Part shown: piece after piece, positions 1 through 7,933 of the stretch
Layout: each line of letters opens with the position of its first letter
Position numbering within the stretch: the stretch's first letter is position 1
Assembly: GCA_045121095.1 (NCBI GenBank)
Contig: JBGVFN010000108.1
Location: forward strand, 1-24,285
DNA: 24,285 nucleotides
From: TWA4 sp045121095
GTDB taxonomy: Bacteria; Bacillota; Clostridia; Lachnospirales; Lachnospiraceae
Direction of reading: 5' to 3'
Notes under the pieces: generated by a model
The model's input: the letters and a program-made list of their open reading frames with translations, nothing else
The model's database searches: none
Told to the model about the DNA's origin: nothing
Program-made: the position numbers and the translations under genes

Positions 1-99
1 AATGTAATCTTCGGCGGCAGACTGGGACAGTATAAGTATTATGATATGGACAAGGTTGTTGCAGCTGCTCTTGAATGTGTACAGGAAGAATTTGAATAA
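1..99 (+). CDS. glf: UDP-galactopyranose mutase, C-terminal end (partial)
   Basis: The first 32 codons of the window are the tail of a gene that begins outside it and stops with TAA at 97-99. The residues NVIFGGRLGQYKYYDMDKVV followed by an alanine-rich helix match the conserved C-terminus of bacterial UDP-galactopyranose mutase, the FAD enzyme that interconverts UDP-galactopyranose and UDP-galactofuranose. The product supplies galactofuranose for surface polysaccharides, which fits the envelope genes further along the window. The flavin-binding domain is not visible, so the call rests on the C-terminal GGRLG-Y-YYDMD signature alone. No terminator is seen between this gene and the next one 57 bp downstream. 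Confidence 0.8.
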   Translation, partial: NVIFGGRLGQYKYYDMDKVVAAALECVQEEFE

Positions 100-156
100 A
101 CGTTCAACAGCGTATTCGTAGAAAACAGTTGCAGAAAGTTAAAAGCAGGATTCTAT

Positions 157-2292
157 ATGTTATATCAGATTCAGGATGGAACGGTTTCGCTGGGAGGTGA
201 GACCGTTCTTTCGCATTTTAATTTGGAAATCCGGGGCAGGGAAAAGATTGCCCTTGTGGGCAGGAATGGAGCGGGAAAGACAACTCTTTTGCGGCTTCTG
301 GCGGGAGAATTGTCTTTGGACCGGGATGATAAACGCATGCAGCCGGGAATCCGGACATCCCGCCGCCTGACGATTGGTTTATTGCCTCAGCATGTATTTG
401 AAGAAGGCGGTGACCAAGAACGGACCGTGGAGGATGTGCTTTTACAGGCATGTCCCTGTCAGGACACCTGGGACCGGGAGCGCTTCTTGTATGAACAGGA
501 ATATGACCGGTTATTTACCGGTTTTGGCTTTCAAAAGGCAGATAAAAAGAAAAAATTATCGGAGTTTTCCGGTGGGCAGCGGACCAGGATTGCTCTGATC
601 CGGCTGATGTTGGAAAAACCGGATATTTTGCTGCTGGATGAGCCCACCAATCATCTGGATCAGGAGATGTGTGAGTGGCTGGAAACATGGATCGCCCAGT
701 ATGAAAAGGCTGTTGTAATGGTATCCCACGACCGTTATTTTCTGGATGAAACCGCAGAAGTGGTTTATGAGATTACAGGCAAGAAGCTGGTCCGTTATGT
801 GGGAAATTACTCTGCATTTGTGGAACAGAAGCAGAAAAAAGAGCAGCAGCTGAGGAAAGAATGGGAGCAGCAGCAGGCGGAAGTGGAGCGGTTAAATGAA
901 CTTATCCGTAAATTCCGCAACAAGCCCCGAAAAGCTGCCTTTGCCCGGTCACGCCAAAAGCTTCTGGAGCGTATGGAGAAGCTGGAAAAGCCTTCGGAAG
1001 AAATGCTGCGGCCGGCAGTATCTGCTATTGAACCGGAGATGCTCAGCGCAAAATATGTGCTGGAAGCAGAAGCACTGCAGATTGGCTATGATCAGGCCCT
1101 GCTGGAACTGGGGCTGCGCATCCGGCGGGGGCAGAAAATCGGTGTAATTGGGCCAAATGGCATTGGGAAAAGCACCTTTTTAAAGACTGCGGCGGGGATT
1201 CTTCCGCCCATAAAAGGCAAATGCCTTCTGGGACAGCGGGTTACCATGGAATATTTTGACCAGCAGACTGCTTCCATAGATGCAGGCTGCAGTGTAAAGG
1301 AGCATTTTCACGAGCGATATCCATCCATGACGGAGTGGGAAGTCCGGGCTGTACTGGGGCGTTTTCTGTTTCGTGGGCAGGATGCGGCAAAATCTGTAAA
1401 AGACCTTTCCGGCGGCGAAAAGTCCAGACTCATATTTGCAGAAATCTTCCAGAGCTGCCCTAATTTTATGATTCTGGATGAACCTACCAATCATATGGAT
1501 ATTCAGGCAAAAGAAATGCTGGAATCGGTATTTCGTGCCTATCAGGGAACCCTTCTTTTCGTATCCCATGACCGGTATTTTATCAGCCAGGTGGCTGATG
1601 CGTTACTGGTATTTGAAAAAGACCGGGTCATATATTATCCTTTTGGCTATCGGCATTATCGAAATCGATTGCAGCGGGCAGAGCAGTATAAAGTGCTTGA
1701 TAAGGAACCCAAGAAAGCGTCTGGAGATTCAAAAACGGTTTCTCAGGTCTGCGAAAAAATGGCAGGAGAAAATGCATCCGGGGGCGAACTTCTGGGAATC
1801 GGCATGCGGGCAGAAGACAAAGCACTGGTGGAAGAAATGCGCAATGTTCCTGAGGCGGAAAAAGGAAGATTTCGAACCATTTCCACAGAACAGGCTTACC
1901 GTGACTGGAAAAAGCGGCTCATGACAGAAGACCTGGAACTGATGGAAGAACAGGTTCAGGCGCTGGAAGAACTGCTGAAGCAGCAGCTGCAGCATGAGAT
2001 GCTTGTGGAGCTGGGATATGATGGGGATGTGGAAGCATACAATGCTGTAGTAAATCTGGGATATGATGGAGATGCAGAAACATGTAATACTGTTGTAAAG
2101 CAGGAGCAGAACTTGAAATCATGCAGTGACGTAGATGGTATCTCTGGAAAATCAGAACCAGGCTTAAAATCAGAAAGAAAGATAACATTGGATGAGTTAT
2201 CTGAAAAACTGAAAAATGCGCGGGAACTGTGGACAGTCAAATGTCTGGCATGGGATGCGTTTTATAATGAAGTTTTGGAAAAAAAGGCATGA
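157..2292 (+). CDS. ABC-F family ATP-binding protein with long C-terminal extension
   Basis: A soluble protein of 711 residues with two ABC ATPase domains in one chain and no membrane segment, as in the ABC-F class that acts on ribosomes. Domain 1 has Walker A GRNGAGKTT (35-43), signature FSGGQ (137-141) and Walker B with LDEPTNHLD (160 onward). Domain 2 has GPNGIGKS (332-339), LSGGE (417-421) and LDEPTNHMD (D441, E442). The interdomain linker (about 225-300) is a charged coiled coil with the KAAFARSRQKLLERME stretch typical of Firmicute ABC-F linkers. Beyond about residue 510 lies an unusually long tail of some 200 residues, partly coiled coil, containing a 15-residue tandem duplication. AGGA lies upstream of the ATG. 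Whether it acts in translation rescue or in antibiotic protection cannot be read from the sequence. Confidence 0.9.
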   Translation: MLYQIQDGTVSLGGETVLSHFNLEIRGREKIALVGRNGAGKTTLLRLLAGELSLDRDDKRMQPGIRTSRRLTIGLLPQHVFEEGGDQERTVEDVLLQACPCQDTWDRERFLYEQEYDRLFTGFGFQKADKKKKLSEFSGGQRTRIALIRLMLEKPDILLLDEPTNHLDQEMCEWLETWIAQYEKAVVMVSHDRYFLDETAEVVYEITGKKLVRYVGNYSAFVEQKQKKEQQLRKEWEQQQAEVERLNELIRKFRNKPRKAAFARSRQKLLERMEKLEKPSEEMLRPAVSAIEPEMLSAKYVLEAEALQIGYDQALLELGLRIRRGQKIGVIGPNGIGKSTFLKTAAGILPPIKGKCLLGQRVTMEYFDQQTASIDAGCSVKEHFHERYPSMTEWEVRAVLGRFLFRGQDAAKSVKDLSGGEKSRLIFAEIFQSCPNFMILDEPTNHMDIQAKEMLESVFRAYQGTLLFVSHDRYFISQVADALLVFEKDRVIYYPFGYRHYRNRLQRAEQYKVLDKEPKKASGDSKTVSQVCEKMAGENASGGELLGIGMRAEDKALVEEMRNVPEAEKGRFRTISTEQAYRDWKKRLMTEDLELMEEQVQALEELLKQQLQHEMLVELGYDGDVEAYNAVVNLGYDGDAETCNTVVKQEQNLKSCSDVDGISGKSEPGLKSERKITLDELSEKLKNARELWTVKCLAWDAFYNEVLEKKA
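2008..2097 (+). repeat. Two in-frame 45 bp tandem copies in the ABC-F tail
   Basis: Codons for ELGYDGDVEAYNAVV are followed directly by codons for NLGYDGDAETCNTVV. The two 45 bp copies are diverged but clearly related. They sit between two predicted helices of the C-terminal extension, so the duplication would lengthen the loop or tip of a helical hairpin. Confidence 0.85.
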
Positions 2293-2310
2293 TCTGTTCA
2301 ATCATTATAA

Positions 2311-2356
2311 AAATAGCTGCCGTACAGAAGCTGAAATTTTGTACGGCAGCTATTTT
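2311..2356. terminator. Bidirectional rho-independent terminator
   Basis: The arms AAATAGCTGCCGTAC (2311-2325) and GTACGGCAGCTATTT (2341-2355) pair perfectly around a 15-base loop. A T-run follows on the plus strand, and the A-rich flank gives a T-run on the minus strand. It lies between the convergent ABC-F and deacetylase genes and can serve both. Confidence 0.9.
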
Positions 2357-2384
2357 TTATAGGAGAAAAAGGCTGAACTGTTAC

Positions 2385-3413
2385 TTATTTTTCAAACTGA
2401 ATCGGTTTTACATCTTTATCCAGCGCCCGGAATTCATAGCCCTTATCTTTCAGTGAGGAAAGGATTTCAGGAAGGGCTTCCACCACGGTGGTTTTATTGG
2501 GAACATCATGCATCAGCAGGATGGTTTTATTATTATAGCTGCTTTCTTTTACCGCTTTGGAAACCATGCCTGAGCGGGATAAACCGTCGGTATCACCGGT
2601 AAAAGCATTCCAGTCATAATAAACCAGTCCTTCTGATTTTACATGTTTTAACAGTTCTGTTCGGATCTTTTTATTATAGCTGGCATTACTTCCTCCGGGA
2701 AAACGGAAGATGCCGCTGTCTTCGCCGGTGGCATTGACAATAATGGTGTTCATCTTGTCATAGTCACTCATATAAGCATCTACAGATTTATAAATATCTT
2801 TATAGCGGTGTGAGAAAGTATGAACACCAACAGCGTGTCCGCGGTCGTGAATTTCTTTCAGCGTATCGCTTAATTCATCACCCTGCATGTACTGGTTGGT
2901 TACAAACCAGGTGGCTTTTGCATCGTACTGGTCCAGAATGTCCAAAATTTCAGAAGTGTTGCTGCTGGGGCCATCGTCAATGGTGATATAAACGACTTTT
3001 TCATCCGGATTTGGTTCACCGCAGGTGGTTTTCGCCGGTTCAGATGAAGAAGATTCACCTTCCGATGTTTCAGGAGCAGAACTGCTTTCTGACGCATCCT
3101 TGGGATTTTCAGAACTTTGCTGGGTTGTTTGATCGCTTGTCTGGTCAGCTGTTTTTGAAGTTTCCTGATTGGAAGTTTCCTCATTGGAAGTTTCATCGGC
3201 AGGCTTTACAGCAGGGTTCTTATCTGAATTAGAAGAGCTTTCTTTTTTAGAGCCCTGGGAAATGGTTTGTCCCGCGCTGCTTTCTGATTCTGCGCCGGTT
3301 TGTCCGCCGCATGCGGTTAACATGAGAATACTGCAGAAAATAACAGAGAGCAGGAAAAAACGTAGGTAAAAATGTGTTACAGGTGATTTTGAACTATCTT
3401 TTGTGTGCTGCAT
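2385..3413 (-). CDS. Polysaccharide deacetylase (NodB domain) lipoprotein
   Basis: This 342-residue protein has a basic N-terminus, a hydrophobic stretch and a lipobox LTAC with Cys35, so it should be lipid-anchored outside the membrane. Residues about 37-135 are a Ser/Thr/Glu-rich spacer. The rest is a NodB (carbohydrate esterase 4) domain: motif 1 TIDDGPS with D146/D147, motif 2 HTFSH with the metal histidines H198 and H202, motif 3 RFPGG and the late motif LLMHD. The family removes N-acetyl groups from peptidoglycan GlcNAc or MurNAc, or from other acetylated surface polymers; the substrate here is unknown. The GGGAGGAG ribosome binding site at about 3422-3430 supports the ATG. It is transcribed alone, convergent with the ABC-F gene. 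Confidence 0.9.
   Translation of the reverse strand: MQHTKDSSKSPVTHFYLRFFLLSVIFCSILMLTACGGQTGAESESSAGQTISQGSKKESSSNSDKNPAVKPADETSNEETSNQETSKTADQTSDQTTQQSSENPKDASESSSAPETSEGESSSSEPAKTTCGEPNPDEKVVYITIDDGPSSNTSEILDILDQYDAKATWFVTNQYMQGDELSDTLKEIHDRGHAVGVHTFSHRYKDIYKSVDAYMSDYDKMNTIIVNATGEDSGIFRFPGGSNASYNKKIRTELLKHVKSEGLVYYDWNAFTGDTDGLSRSGMVSKAVKESSYNNKTILLMHDVPNKTTVVEALPEILSSLKDKGYEFRALDKDVKPIQFEK
3156..3200 (-). repeat. Three 15 bp tandem copies in the deacetylase spacer
   Basis: Units at 3156-3170, 3171-3185 and 3186-3200 share the core GAAGTTTC on the plus strand and encode repeated ETSN-like pentapeptides in the Ser/Thr/Glu-rich linker. The period is a multiple of three, so the reading frame is kept. 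Confidence 0.75.
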
Positions 3414-3441
3414 TTAAATATCTCCTCCCAAATATGATAGA

Positions 3442-3477
3442 AAACGGACTATGTGATAAACAGTGGACAGTCCGTTT
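3442..3477 (-). promoter_or_regulatory. Hairpin in the leader of the deacetylase gene
   Basis: The arms AAACGGACT (3442-3450) and AGTCCGTTT (3469-3477) pair perfectly over 9 bp around an 18-base loop. They lie just upstream of the deacetylase ribosome binding site. On the minus strand the stem is followed by TTCTAT, which is too weak to be a convincing terminator, so it could instead be an operator or an mRNA structure. The rest of 3478-3738 holds no supported gene. It does contain a widely spaced inverted repeat, ACACGCTCT (3560-3568) with AGAGCGTGT (3665-3673). Confidence 0.5.
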
Positions 3478-3738
3478 GTAAATGTGTGCAGATACCCATT
3501 ATGTACAAGTTGTGCATAGGCCATATATAAGCCATGTATAGGCAGCTGCAGGCTTTTGTACACGCTCTAATGTATGTATATGCATCAAAGCAAGAATTAT
3601 TCTAACAGATAGATGTTTCATAAGTGTCCAATATTTGTTACGAAAGTATAAATTATTTGGAGCGAGAGCGTGTCTCCGTGTAATACAGGTCAGCAATGGA
3701 GCTTTCACTACTTTATATGTCTGCTTTTGGAATCCTTA

Positions 3739-3767
3739 TTGACAATTTTTTTTGCGTTGGATATGCT
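3739..3767 (+). promoter_or_regulatory. Sigma-A type promoter for the DUF3786 gene
   Basis: TTGACA at 3739-3744 and TATGCT at 3762-3767 are separated by exactly 17 bp. The start codon follows 35 bp further on. A perfect -35 box, ideal spacing and a 5/6 -10 box make this the best promoter match in the window. Confidence 0.8.
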
Positions 3768-3802
3768 GTATAAAAAGGTGACTGTGAGTGCGGGAGGATC
3801 AT

Positions 3803-4480
3803 ATGAAAGAAAGCTATGTTACAAATACAGAGGGAAGGCCGGATAATTATCAATTAACCTGTGAAAAATGGCGCAGGATTTTTCTGGAAATGGATCAGAA
3901 AGAACTGGCGGAGCGTTTTGGGCTGGAGCAGGATGAAGAAGCCTTTTATATCGTATACTATCATCAAAAATATCGGCTGGATAAGAAAAACGGAATGATC
4001 GTTTTGAATGATGATCCGGAGCGTTCCCTGTCATTTAATACAGTGATGTCCATTTACAATTTATTTTATTATTCAAAACCGTATGCACAGGTACGTGGGG
4101 AATTTGTTCCGTTTCGTCAGGTAAAACGGGCAGCGCCTTTTGATCCTGCTTTTAAGAAAACAGTCATTGATGTTCTTGCGGAAAGCTTTGAGGGACGTGC
4201 AGATTTGTTGGAAAAAGCCTGTATTTCCATGGGCGGAACTCCGGTACGGCAGGGTGATGTGGGATATATTCTGAAAGCATTTGACTGGATGCCGGTAATG
4301 GTGGTTTTCTGGGACGGTGATGATGAATTTAAGGCACAGGCCAATATCTTATTTGACGCAGATATTACGGATTTTCTGCATGAAGAAACGGTGGTTTGCA
4401 TCGGTGCAGATCTGGTGAAACGGCTTTGTGAAGAAGCTGGGCTGGGATCAGCCAGGGATCTGATGGGCGATGGGTATTGA
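3803..4480 (+). CDS. DUF3786 domain-containing protein
   Basis: I chose the ATG at 3803 because GGGAGGA (3792-3798) lies just before it; an upstream in-frame GTG at 3788 would precede that site. The product is a 225-residue soluble protein with no signal peptide. Its pattern matches the DUF3786 family: NYQLTCEKWRRIF near the N-terminus, a central IYNLFYYSKP...GEFVPFRQV segment, then GDVGYILKAFDWMPVMVVFW, GDDEFKAQANILFDADI and a closing leucine-rich helix. No biochemical role of this family is established to my knowledge. It has its own promoter and terminator and is not obviously co-transcribed with queT. Confidence 0.75.
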   Translation: MKESYVTNTEGRPDNYQLTCEKWRRIFLEMDQKELAERFGLEQDEEAFYIVYYHQKYRLDKKNGMIVLNDDPERSLSFNTVMSIYNLFYYSKPYAQVRGEFVPFRQVKRAAPFDPAFKKTVIDVLAESFEGRADLLEKACISMGGTPVRQGDVGYILKAFDWMPVMVVFWDGDDEFKAQANILFDADITDFLHEETVVCIGADLVKRLCEEAGLGSARDLMGDGY

Positions 4481-4481
4481 G

Positions 4482-4521
4482 AATAAAGGCTGAAATTTAT
4501 TTTTATGGAGCCCTTATTTTT
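4482..4521 (+). terminator. Probable terminator after the DUF3786 gene
   Basis: The arms AATAAAGGCT (4482-4491) and AGCCCTTATT (4509-4518) pair with one mismatch and are followed by a short T-run. It lies immediately after the stop codon. Confidence 0.6.
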
Positions 4522-4587
4522 ACTGGTAAAAATTCTATTGATTTTTTTAACAGGGATTTACTTTATCTGGAAGATATGGAAAAAGGA

Positions 4588-4617
4588 TTGAATCCTGGGC
4601 GATATCTGTGATATACT
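4588..4617 (+). promoter_or_regulatory. Promoter for the queT riboswitch transcript
   Basis: TTGAAT (4588-4593) and TATACT (4612-4617) are 18 bp apart. A start of transcription near 4624 would place the riboswitch at the very 5' end of the mRNA. Confidence 0.7.
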
Positions 4618-4630
4618 CTTGCAGTAAAAA

Positions 4631-4675
4631 TCGGTGAGTTCGAGACCTTCCTCACCTAAAACAAAACTAAAGGAG
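4631..4675 (+). promoter_or_regulatory. preQ1-I riboswitch controlling queT translation
   Basis: Stem P1 is GGTGAG (4633-4638) with CTCACC (4651-4656) around a 12-base loop. An A-rich tail TAAAACAAAACTAAAGGAG follows, as in the small preQ1-I class. CCTT in the loop (4646-4649) is complementary to AAGG in the tail (4670-4673), giving the family's pseudoknot. AAGG is part of the queT Shine-Dalgarno AAGGAG, so binding of preQ1 would close the ribosome binding site. The pairings are seen directly; ligand and control mode follow from the family and the downstream gene. Confidence 0.85.
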
Positions 4676-4683
4676 TGTGTACC

Positions 4684-5202
4684 ATGAAAACAGTATCAAA
4701 CACAACAATGAAGACCACGCTGAATGACAGTCGTGTGACCACAATGGTTCAGGCAGCTTTGATCGCAGCCGTTTACGCTGCATTGACTCTGCCCTTTGCG
4801 CCCGTTTCCTATGGGCCCATTCAGTTCCGGGTATCCGAAGCCCTGACCATTCTGCCGTATTTTACTTCAGCAGCTGTACCAGGCGTTACGTTGGGATGTC
4901 TCTTATCCAACATCCTGATGGGTTCACCGTTTCCCGATGTGATATTTGGAACCCTTGCCACGCTGATCGGAGCGATTTTTTCCAGAATGCTCAGAAAGCA
5001 TAAATATCTGGTCTGTGTGCCGCCTATTTTATCCAATGCCCTGATTATTCCCTGGGTACTGAAATTTGCATACGGCGCAGAGGATCTGGTGCCTTTTATG
5101 ATGCTGACTGTCGGTATCGGTGAAGTACTGGCCGTTGGTGTGCTGGGTAATATTTTGCTGTTGGCGCTGGAACGCTGCAGGGGAGTGATATTTTCAAGAT
5201 AG
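4684..5202 (+). CDS. queT: QueT queuosine-precursor ECF transporter S component
   Basis: The ATG at 4684 lies 8 bases after AAGGAG. An upstream in-frame GTG at 4675 overlaps that site and is rejected. The 172-residue product is a small integral membrane protein with about five or six hydrophobic segments. It carries the QueT pattern MVQAALIAAVYAALTLPFAP, YGPIQFRVSEALTILPYFT, PGVTLGCLLSNI and IPWVLKFAYG. QueT is the substrate-binding S component of an energy-coupling-factor importer that takes up queuine precursors such as preQ1 for tRNA modification. No EcfA or EcfT gene is adjacent, so it probably shares an energising module encoded elsewhere. The upstream preQ1 riboswitch independently supports the assignment. 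Confidence 0.93.
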   Translation: MKTVSNTTMKTTLNDSRVTTMVQAALIAAVYAALTLPFAPVSYGPIQFRVSEALTILPYFTSAAVPGVTLGCLLSNILMGSPFPDVIFGTLATLIGAIFSRMLRKHKYLVCVPPILSNALIIPWVLKFAYGAEDLVPFMMLTVGIGEVLAVGVLGNILLLALERCRGVIFSR

Positions 5203-5288
5203 GGGATTTCCTGGAATAGGGAATTTTCTGGAAAAAGAGATCCGAATGTGGTGAAAATAGGTTTATATAAAGTGACAGTATAAAAAAA

Positions 5289-5371
5289 TTACTATAACAA
5301 GATTCACTATAAGAAGATTAATTATAAAAGGTTATTATAAAAGATTATTATAAAAAGGTTATGATAAAAGG
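5289..5371. repeat. Six tandem units of 13-15 bp, AT-rich
   Basis: Units start at 5289, 5303, 5318, 5332, 5345 and 5359, with lengths 14, 15, 14, 13, 14 and 13. The consensus is close to TTATTATAAAAGG, with the first two units more diverged. The array fills most of the spacer between queT and the convergent DHHW gene and runs directly into the terminator stem. No gene was seen in the spacer. Confidence 0.8.
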
Positions 5372-5428
5372 TGCTGCCGTATCTCATGTTTAAAGGCTGA
5401 ATATGAGATATGGACAGCACCTTTTTTG
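5366..5428. terminator. Large hairpin terminator between convergent genes
   Basis: AAAAGGTGCTG (5366-5376) pairs with CAGCACCTTTT (5415-5425). Inside, ATCTCAT (5381-5387) pairs with ATGAGAT (5403-5409), separated from the outer stem by a small asymmetric bulge. T-runs flank it on both strands, so it can end the queT and the DHHW transcripts. Confidence 0.85.
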
Positions 5429-5440
5429 GTGGGAGTGTTT

Positions 5441-6553
5441 TTATTTCAATGCCAAACTGTTATTTAAAATCAGCGTACTGTAAAGAAACAGCACATCCTG
5501 GTCTTCAAAGTCTATAAATTCTCCCAGCATTTCACCGGAAATATACCGCAGATCTACCAGCGTGATTTTCGAATATTCTTCCAGTAAAAGCGGTGCCAGA
5601 CTGCTTCCAAAGGAATCACGGAAAAGAATCAGCTCTTTATCTGTGGCTGCATGGGGATTGTCCAGGGTCAAAACTGCATTTTGACCGGAAAGAAACATTT
5701 CATAAGGGTCTCTGCCCGCTGCCATTTCCATATTATAGAGCGGTTTTTCCACCGCTTTGCCGGTATCCAGACAGGTTACTGTACAGGAATCCAGAGTGTC
5801 GCTGGTCAGATAGACAATGGAATCAGGAGAAACGGGCAGAGCTGCCTGACCGCAGTAGACACCAAAGAAAGAATTTTCCAGGGTATTTTCCATATATTGG
5901 GTATGAGCAGCAGGGGATTTTTTCATATGTTCCAACAATTTTTCTGCTGCTCCAAGAATGCATTCCTGCCGCCAGTGGGTGTCGGTCCGGTAATAGTCTT
6001 CAAGGGAAAGACAGTCCGTAATATCAATATAGGTCATAAACGGCGTTTTTTCCCGCATCACAGTGATCAAATGCTCATAGTCCATGGAAGGATAGCCATT
6101 GGGGGCTGCCAGAAAGTAATTTTTATCCGGCACAATGGAAAAATAGACATGCATATCCTCATTTGCCAGCCAGGTGTCATAAACGGATTTAAAACAGTTA
6201 GCCGCATGGGTCAGCATGGAGTCGTTTACGGGATATTCCAGTCTGGACAGATGTCCATCTTTAAAATAGATGCCATTGTAATCGGATTTTTGAAATACAT
6301 AAAGTTCGGAAAATGCCTTCCAGCTTCGAAAAGAATCACGGCCGGGAAACTGATCCTGGGTGTAAATTTCGAACTTTTCCATGAAATCACCGGAGAAAAC
6401 GGAATTCTGATTCCATGCAGGAAATGAAGCCAGTACACGGCGTTCGCTGTCTGAAAAGGTGTCTGTTTTCCGAAACCAGCAGCAAAAAGACGTTCCCAAA
6501 AGGAATAAAGCCATAATGCAGATCAGTGCGGCATCTTTGTATTTTTTGAACAC
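5441..6553 (-). CDS. DHHW family protein (AlgX/AlgJ-like, SGNH-type), partner of MBOAT
   Basis: I prefer the GTG at 6551-6553 (370 residues): AAAGGA lies 8 bases before it, whereas the ATG at 6560-6562 abuts that site. One N-terminal membrane helix anchors an extracytoplasmic domain. The motif YRTDTHW supplies the Asp and His, and LFRDSFGSS near the C-terminus looks like the GDSF-type serine block of SGNH-like acetyltransferases. The family (DHHW, related to AlgX/AlgJ) works with MBOAT proteins to transfer or handle acyl groups on exported polymers. The MBOAT gene lies 24 bp upstream in the same direction. This is the last gene of the four-gene minus-strand cluster and ends at a strong terminator. 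The polymer is unknown. Confidence 0.8.
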   Translation of the reverse strand: MFKKYKDAALICIMALFLLGTSFCCWFRKTDTFSDSERRVLASFPAWNQNSVFSGDFMEKFEIYTQDQFPGRDSFRSWKAFSELYVFQKSDYNGIYFKDGHLSRLEYPVNDSMLTHAANCFKSVYDTWLANEDMHVYFSIVPDKNYFLAAPNGYPSMDYEHLITVMREKTPFMTYIDITDCLSLEDYYRTDTHWRQECILGAAEKLLEHMKKSPAAHTQYMENTLENSFFGVYCGQAALPVSPDSIVYLTSDTLDSCTVTCLDTGKAVEKPLYNMEMAAGRDPYEMFLSGQNAVLTLDNPHAATDKELILFRDSFGSSLAPLLLEEYSKITLVDLRYISGEMLGEFIDFEDQDVLFLYSTLILNNSLALK

Positions 6554-6577
6554 GAATATCATCCTTTCATAAATTCT

Positions 6578-7930
6578 TTAGAAGCGAAAATATAAAAATG
6601 GCTGGAAGGAACCGTCCACCAGATAAGCCGTATTGATTATCATCAGAAGAACCAGAAAAACAGGTTCCAGAATGGAAAGCAGGGTATCACCGGCCTTTTT
6701 TTGCTGAAGATATTCTAATGTTTTCTTTGGAAGCGGTGTTGCGCCAATGATAGCAATCAGAAATACGAACAGATAGCTTTTCAGGTAATAAAGAGCTTCA
6801 GTGGAAAACAGCGAAAGTCTGCCAAAACCAAACATGCAAAGAAAATCCGTCCCTGCTTCCTGCAGGCTGGAGGCGTTGAAAATGACAAAGCTCAGACAAA
6901 TCAGAAACAGTACGCAGATGTGTCTGAGAAACTTCCAGGGAAGAATAAAAATCCAGCGCTTTTCCAGGAGCAATAATACAGCAAAATACAGTCCCCATAA
7001 AATGAAATTCCATGCGGCTCCGTGCCATAGTCCTGTCAATAGCCAGACAATCAGGATATTGCAGAAAAAGCGTTTTTGGGAAACCCGGTTTCCTCCCAGC
7101 GGAATATACACATAATCCCGGAACCAGCTGCCCAGTGAGATGTGCCAGCGGCGCCAGAATTCGGTGATACTGGCAGAAATGTACGGATAATTAAAATTTT
7201 CCGGAAAATCAAATCCAAAAATCCGGCCAAGTCCGATGGCCATATCGCTGTAACCGGAAAAGTCGAAGTAAATATGCAGCATAAAAGAAATGGCATAAAT
7301 CCAGTAAAACAGCACGGATTTATCCTGAGAGGATCGAAAAATTGCGCACAATTCCCCCAGAGTATTGGAAATCAATATTTTCTTGGAAAGTCCCAGTATA
7401 AAACGCCGGATACCAGAAGCAATCTGGTCGGTTTTATGTGTTCGTGAAGACAACTGTTCGGCAACCTGAGAATAGCGTACAATTGGTCCGGCGATTAACT
7501 GTGGAAACAACGCAATATAAGTCGCAAGAAAAACAGGATTTCGCTGTGCCCGGACATTTCCCCGGTACACGTCAATCGTGTAGCTGAGAAGCTGAAACGT
7601 ATAAAAACTAATGCCAATGGGAAGTGCTGCCTCCACCAGAAAATCTGCATATTTAAAATACACAAGCATCCCCACGCTGATGAAGATCGACAGCAATAAA
7701 AACAATCTGGATAAAGGCTGTCCCCGGTATTTTTCCAGGAGAAGGCCAAAAAAATACCCCAGCAGAATCGCCGTCATCATAATAAGAATATGCCCGGGCT
7801 CTCCCCAGGCATAAAACAGCAGGCTGAAAATCAGTAAGGCCACATTTTTCAGGCATTTCGGAACAATAAAATATACGATCAGCACACAGGGCAGGAAATA
7901 ATATAAAAATGGAATACTGGAGAAAAGCAA
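6578..7930 (-). CDS. MBOAT family O-acyltransferase (AlgI/DltB-like)
   Basis: A 450-residue polytopic membrane protein. It shows the family hallmarks WRRWHISLGSWFRDYVYIPL and LTGLWHGAAWNFILWG, in which H303 is the expected catalytic histidine, plus an early FLPQLIAGPIVRY-like block (here ALFPQLIAGPIVRYSQ). Such proteins pass acyl groups across the membrane to surface polymers such as alginate, peptidoglycan or teichoic acid. The start is a TTG at 7928-7930. Its Shine-Dalgarno GGGAG lies inside the last codons of the upstream lipoprotein gene, 8 bases before the TTG, so the two genes are probably translationally coupled. The DHHW partner follows directly. There are no DltA/DltC genes, so D-alanylation is unlikely. 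Confidence 0.9.
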   Translation of the reverse strand: MLFSSIPFLYYFLPCVLIVYFIVPKCLKNVALLIFSLLFYAWGEPGHILIMMTAILLGYFFGLLLEKYRGQPLSRLFLLLSIFISVGMLVYFKYADFLVEAALPIGISFYTFQLLSYTIDVYRGNVRAQRNPVFLATYIALFPQLIAGPIVRYSQVAEQLSSRTHKTDQIASGIRRFILGLSKKILISNTLGELCAIFRSSQDKSVLFYWIYAISFMLHIYFDFSGYSDMAIGLGRIFGFDFPENFNYPYISASITEFWRRWHISLGSWFRDYVYIPLGGNRVSQKRFFCNILIVWLLTGLWHGAAWNFILWGLYFAVLLLLEKRWIFILPWKFLRHICVLFLICLSFVIFNASSLQEAGTDFLCMFGFGRLSLFSTEALYYLKSYLFVFLIAIIGATPLPKKTLEYLQQKKAGDTLLSILEPVFLVLLMIINTAYLVDGSFQPFLYFRF

Positions 7931-7933
7931 GGC

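Noticed and set aside
3499..3708. 69-codon minus-strand frame upstream of the deacetylase gene
   Set aside because: No ribosome binding site and no protein-like pattern; it lies in a probable regulatory spacer.
5593..6427. Long plus-strand open frames opposite the DHHW gene
   Set aside because: They are antisense shadows of a well-supported gene, with no start signals or family motifs.
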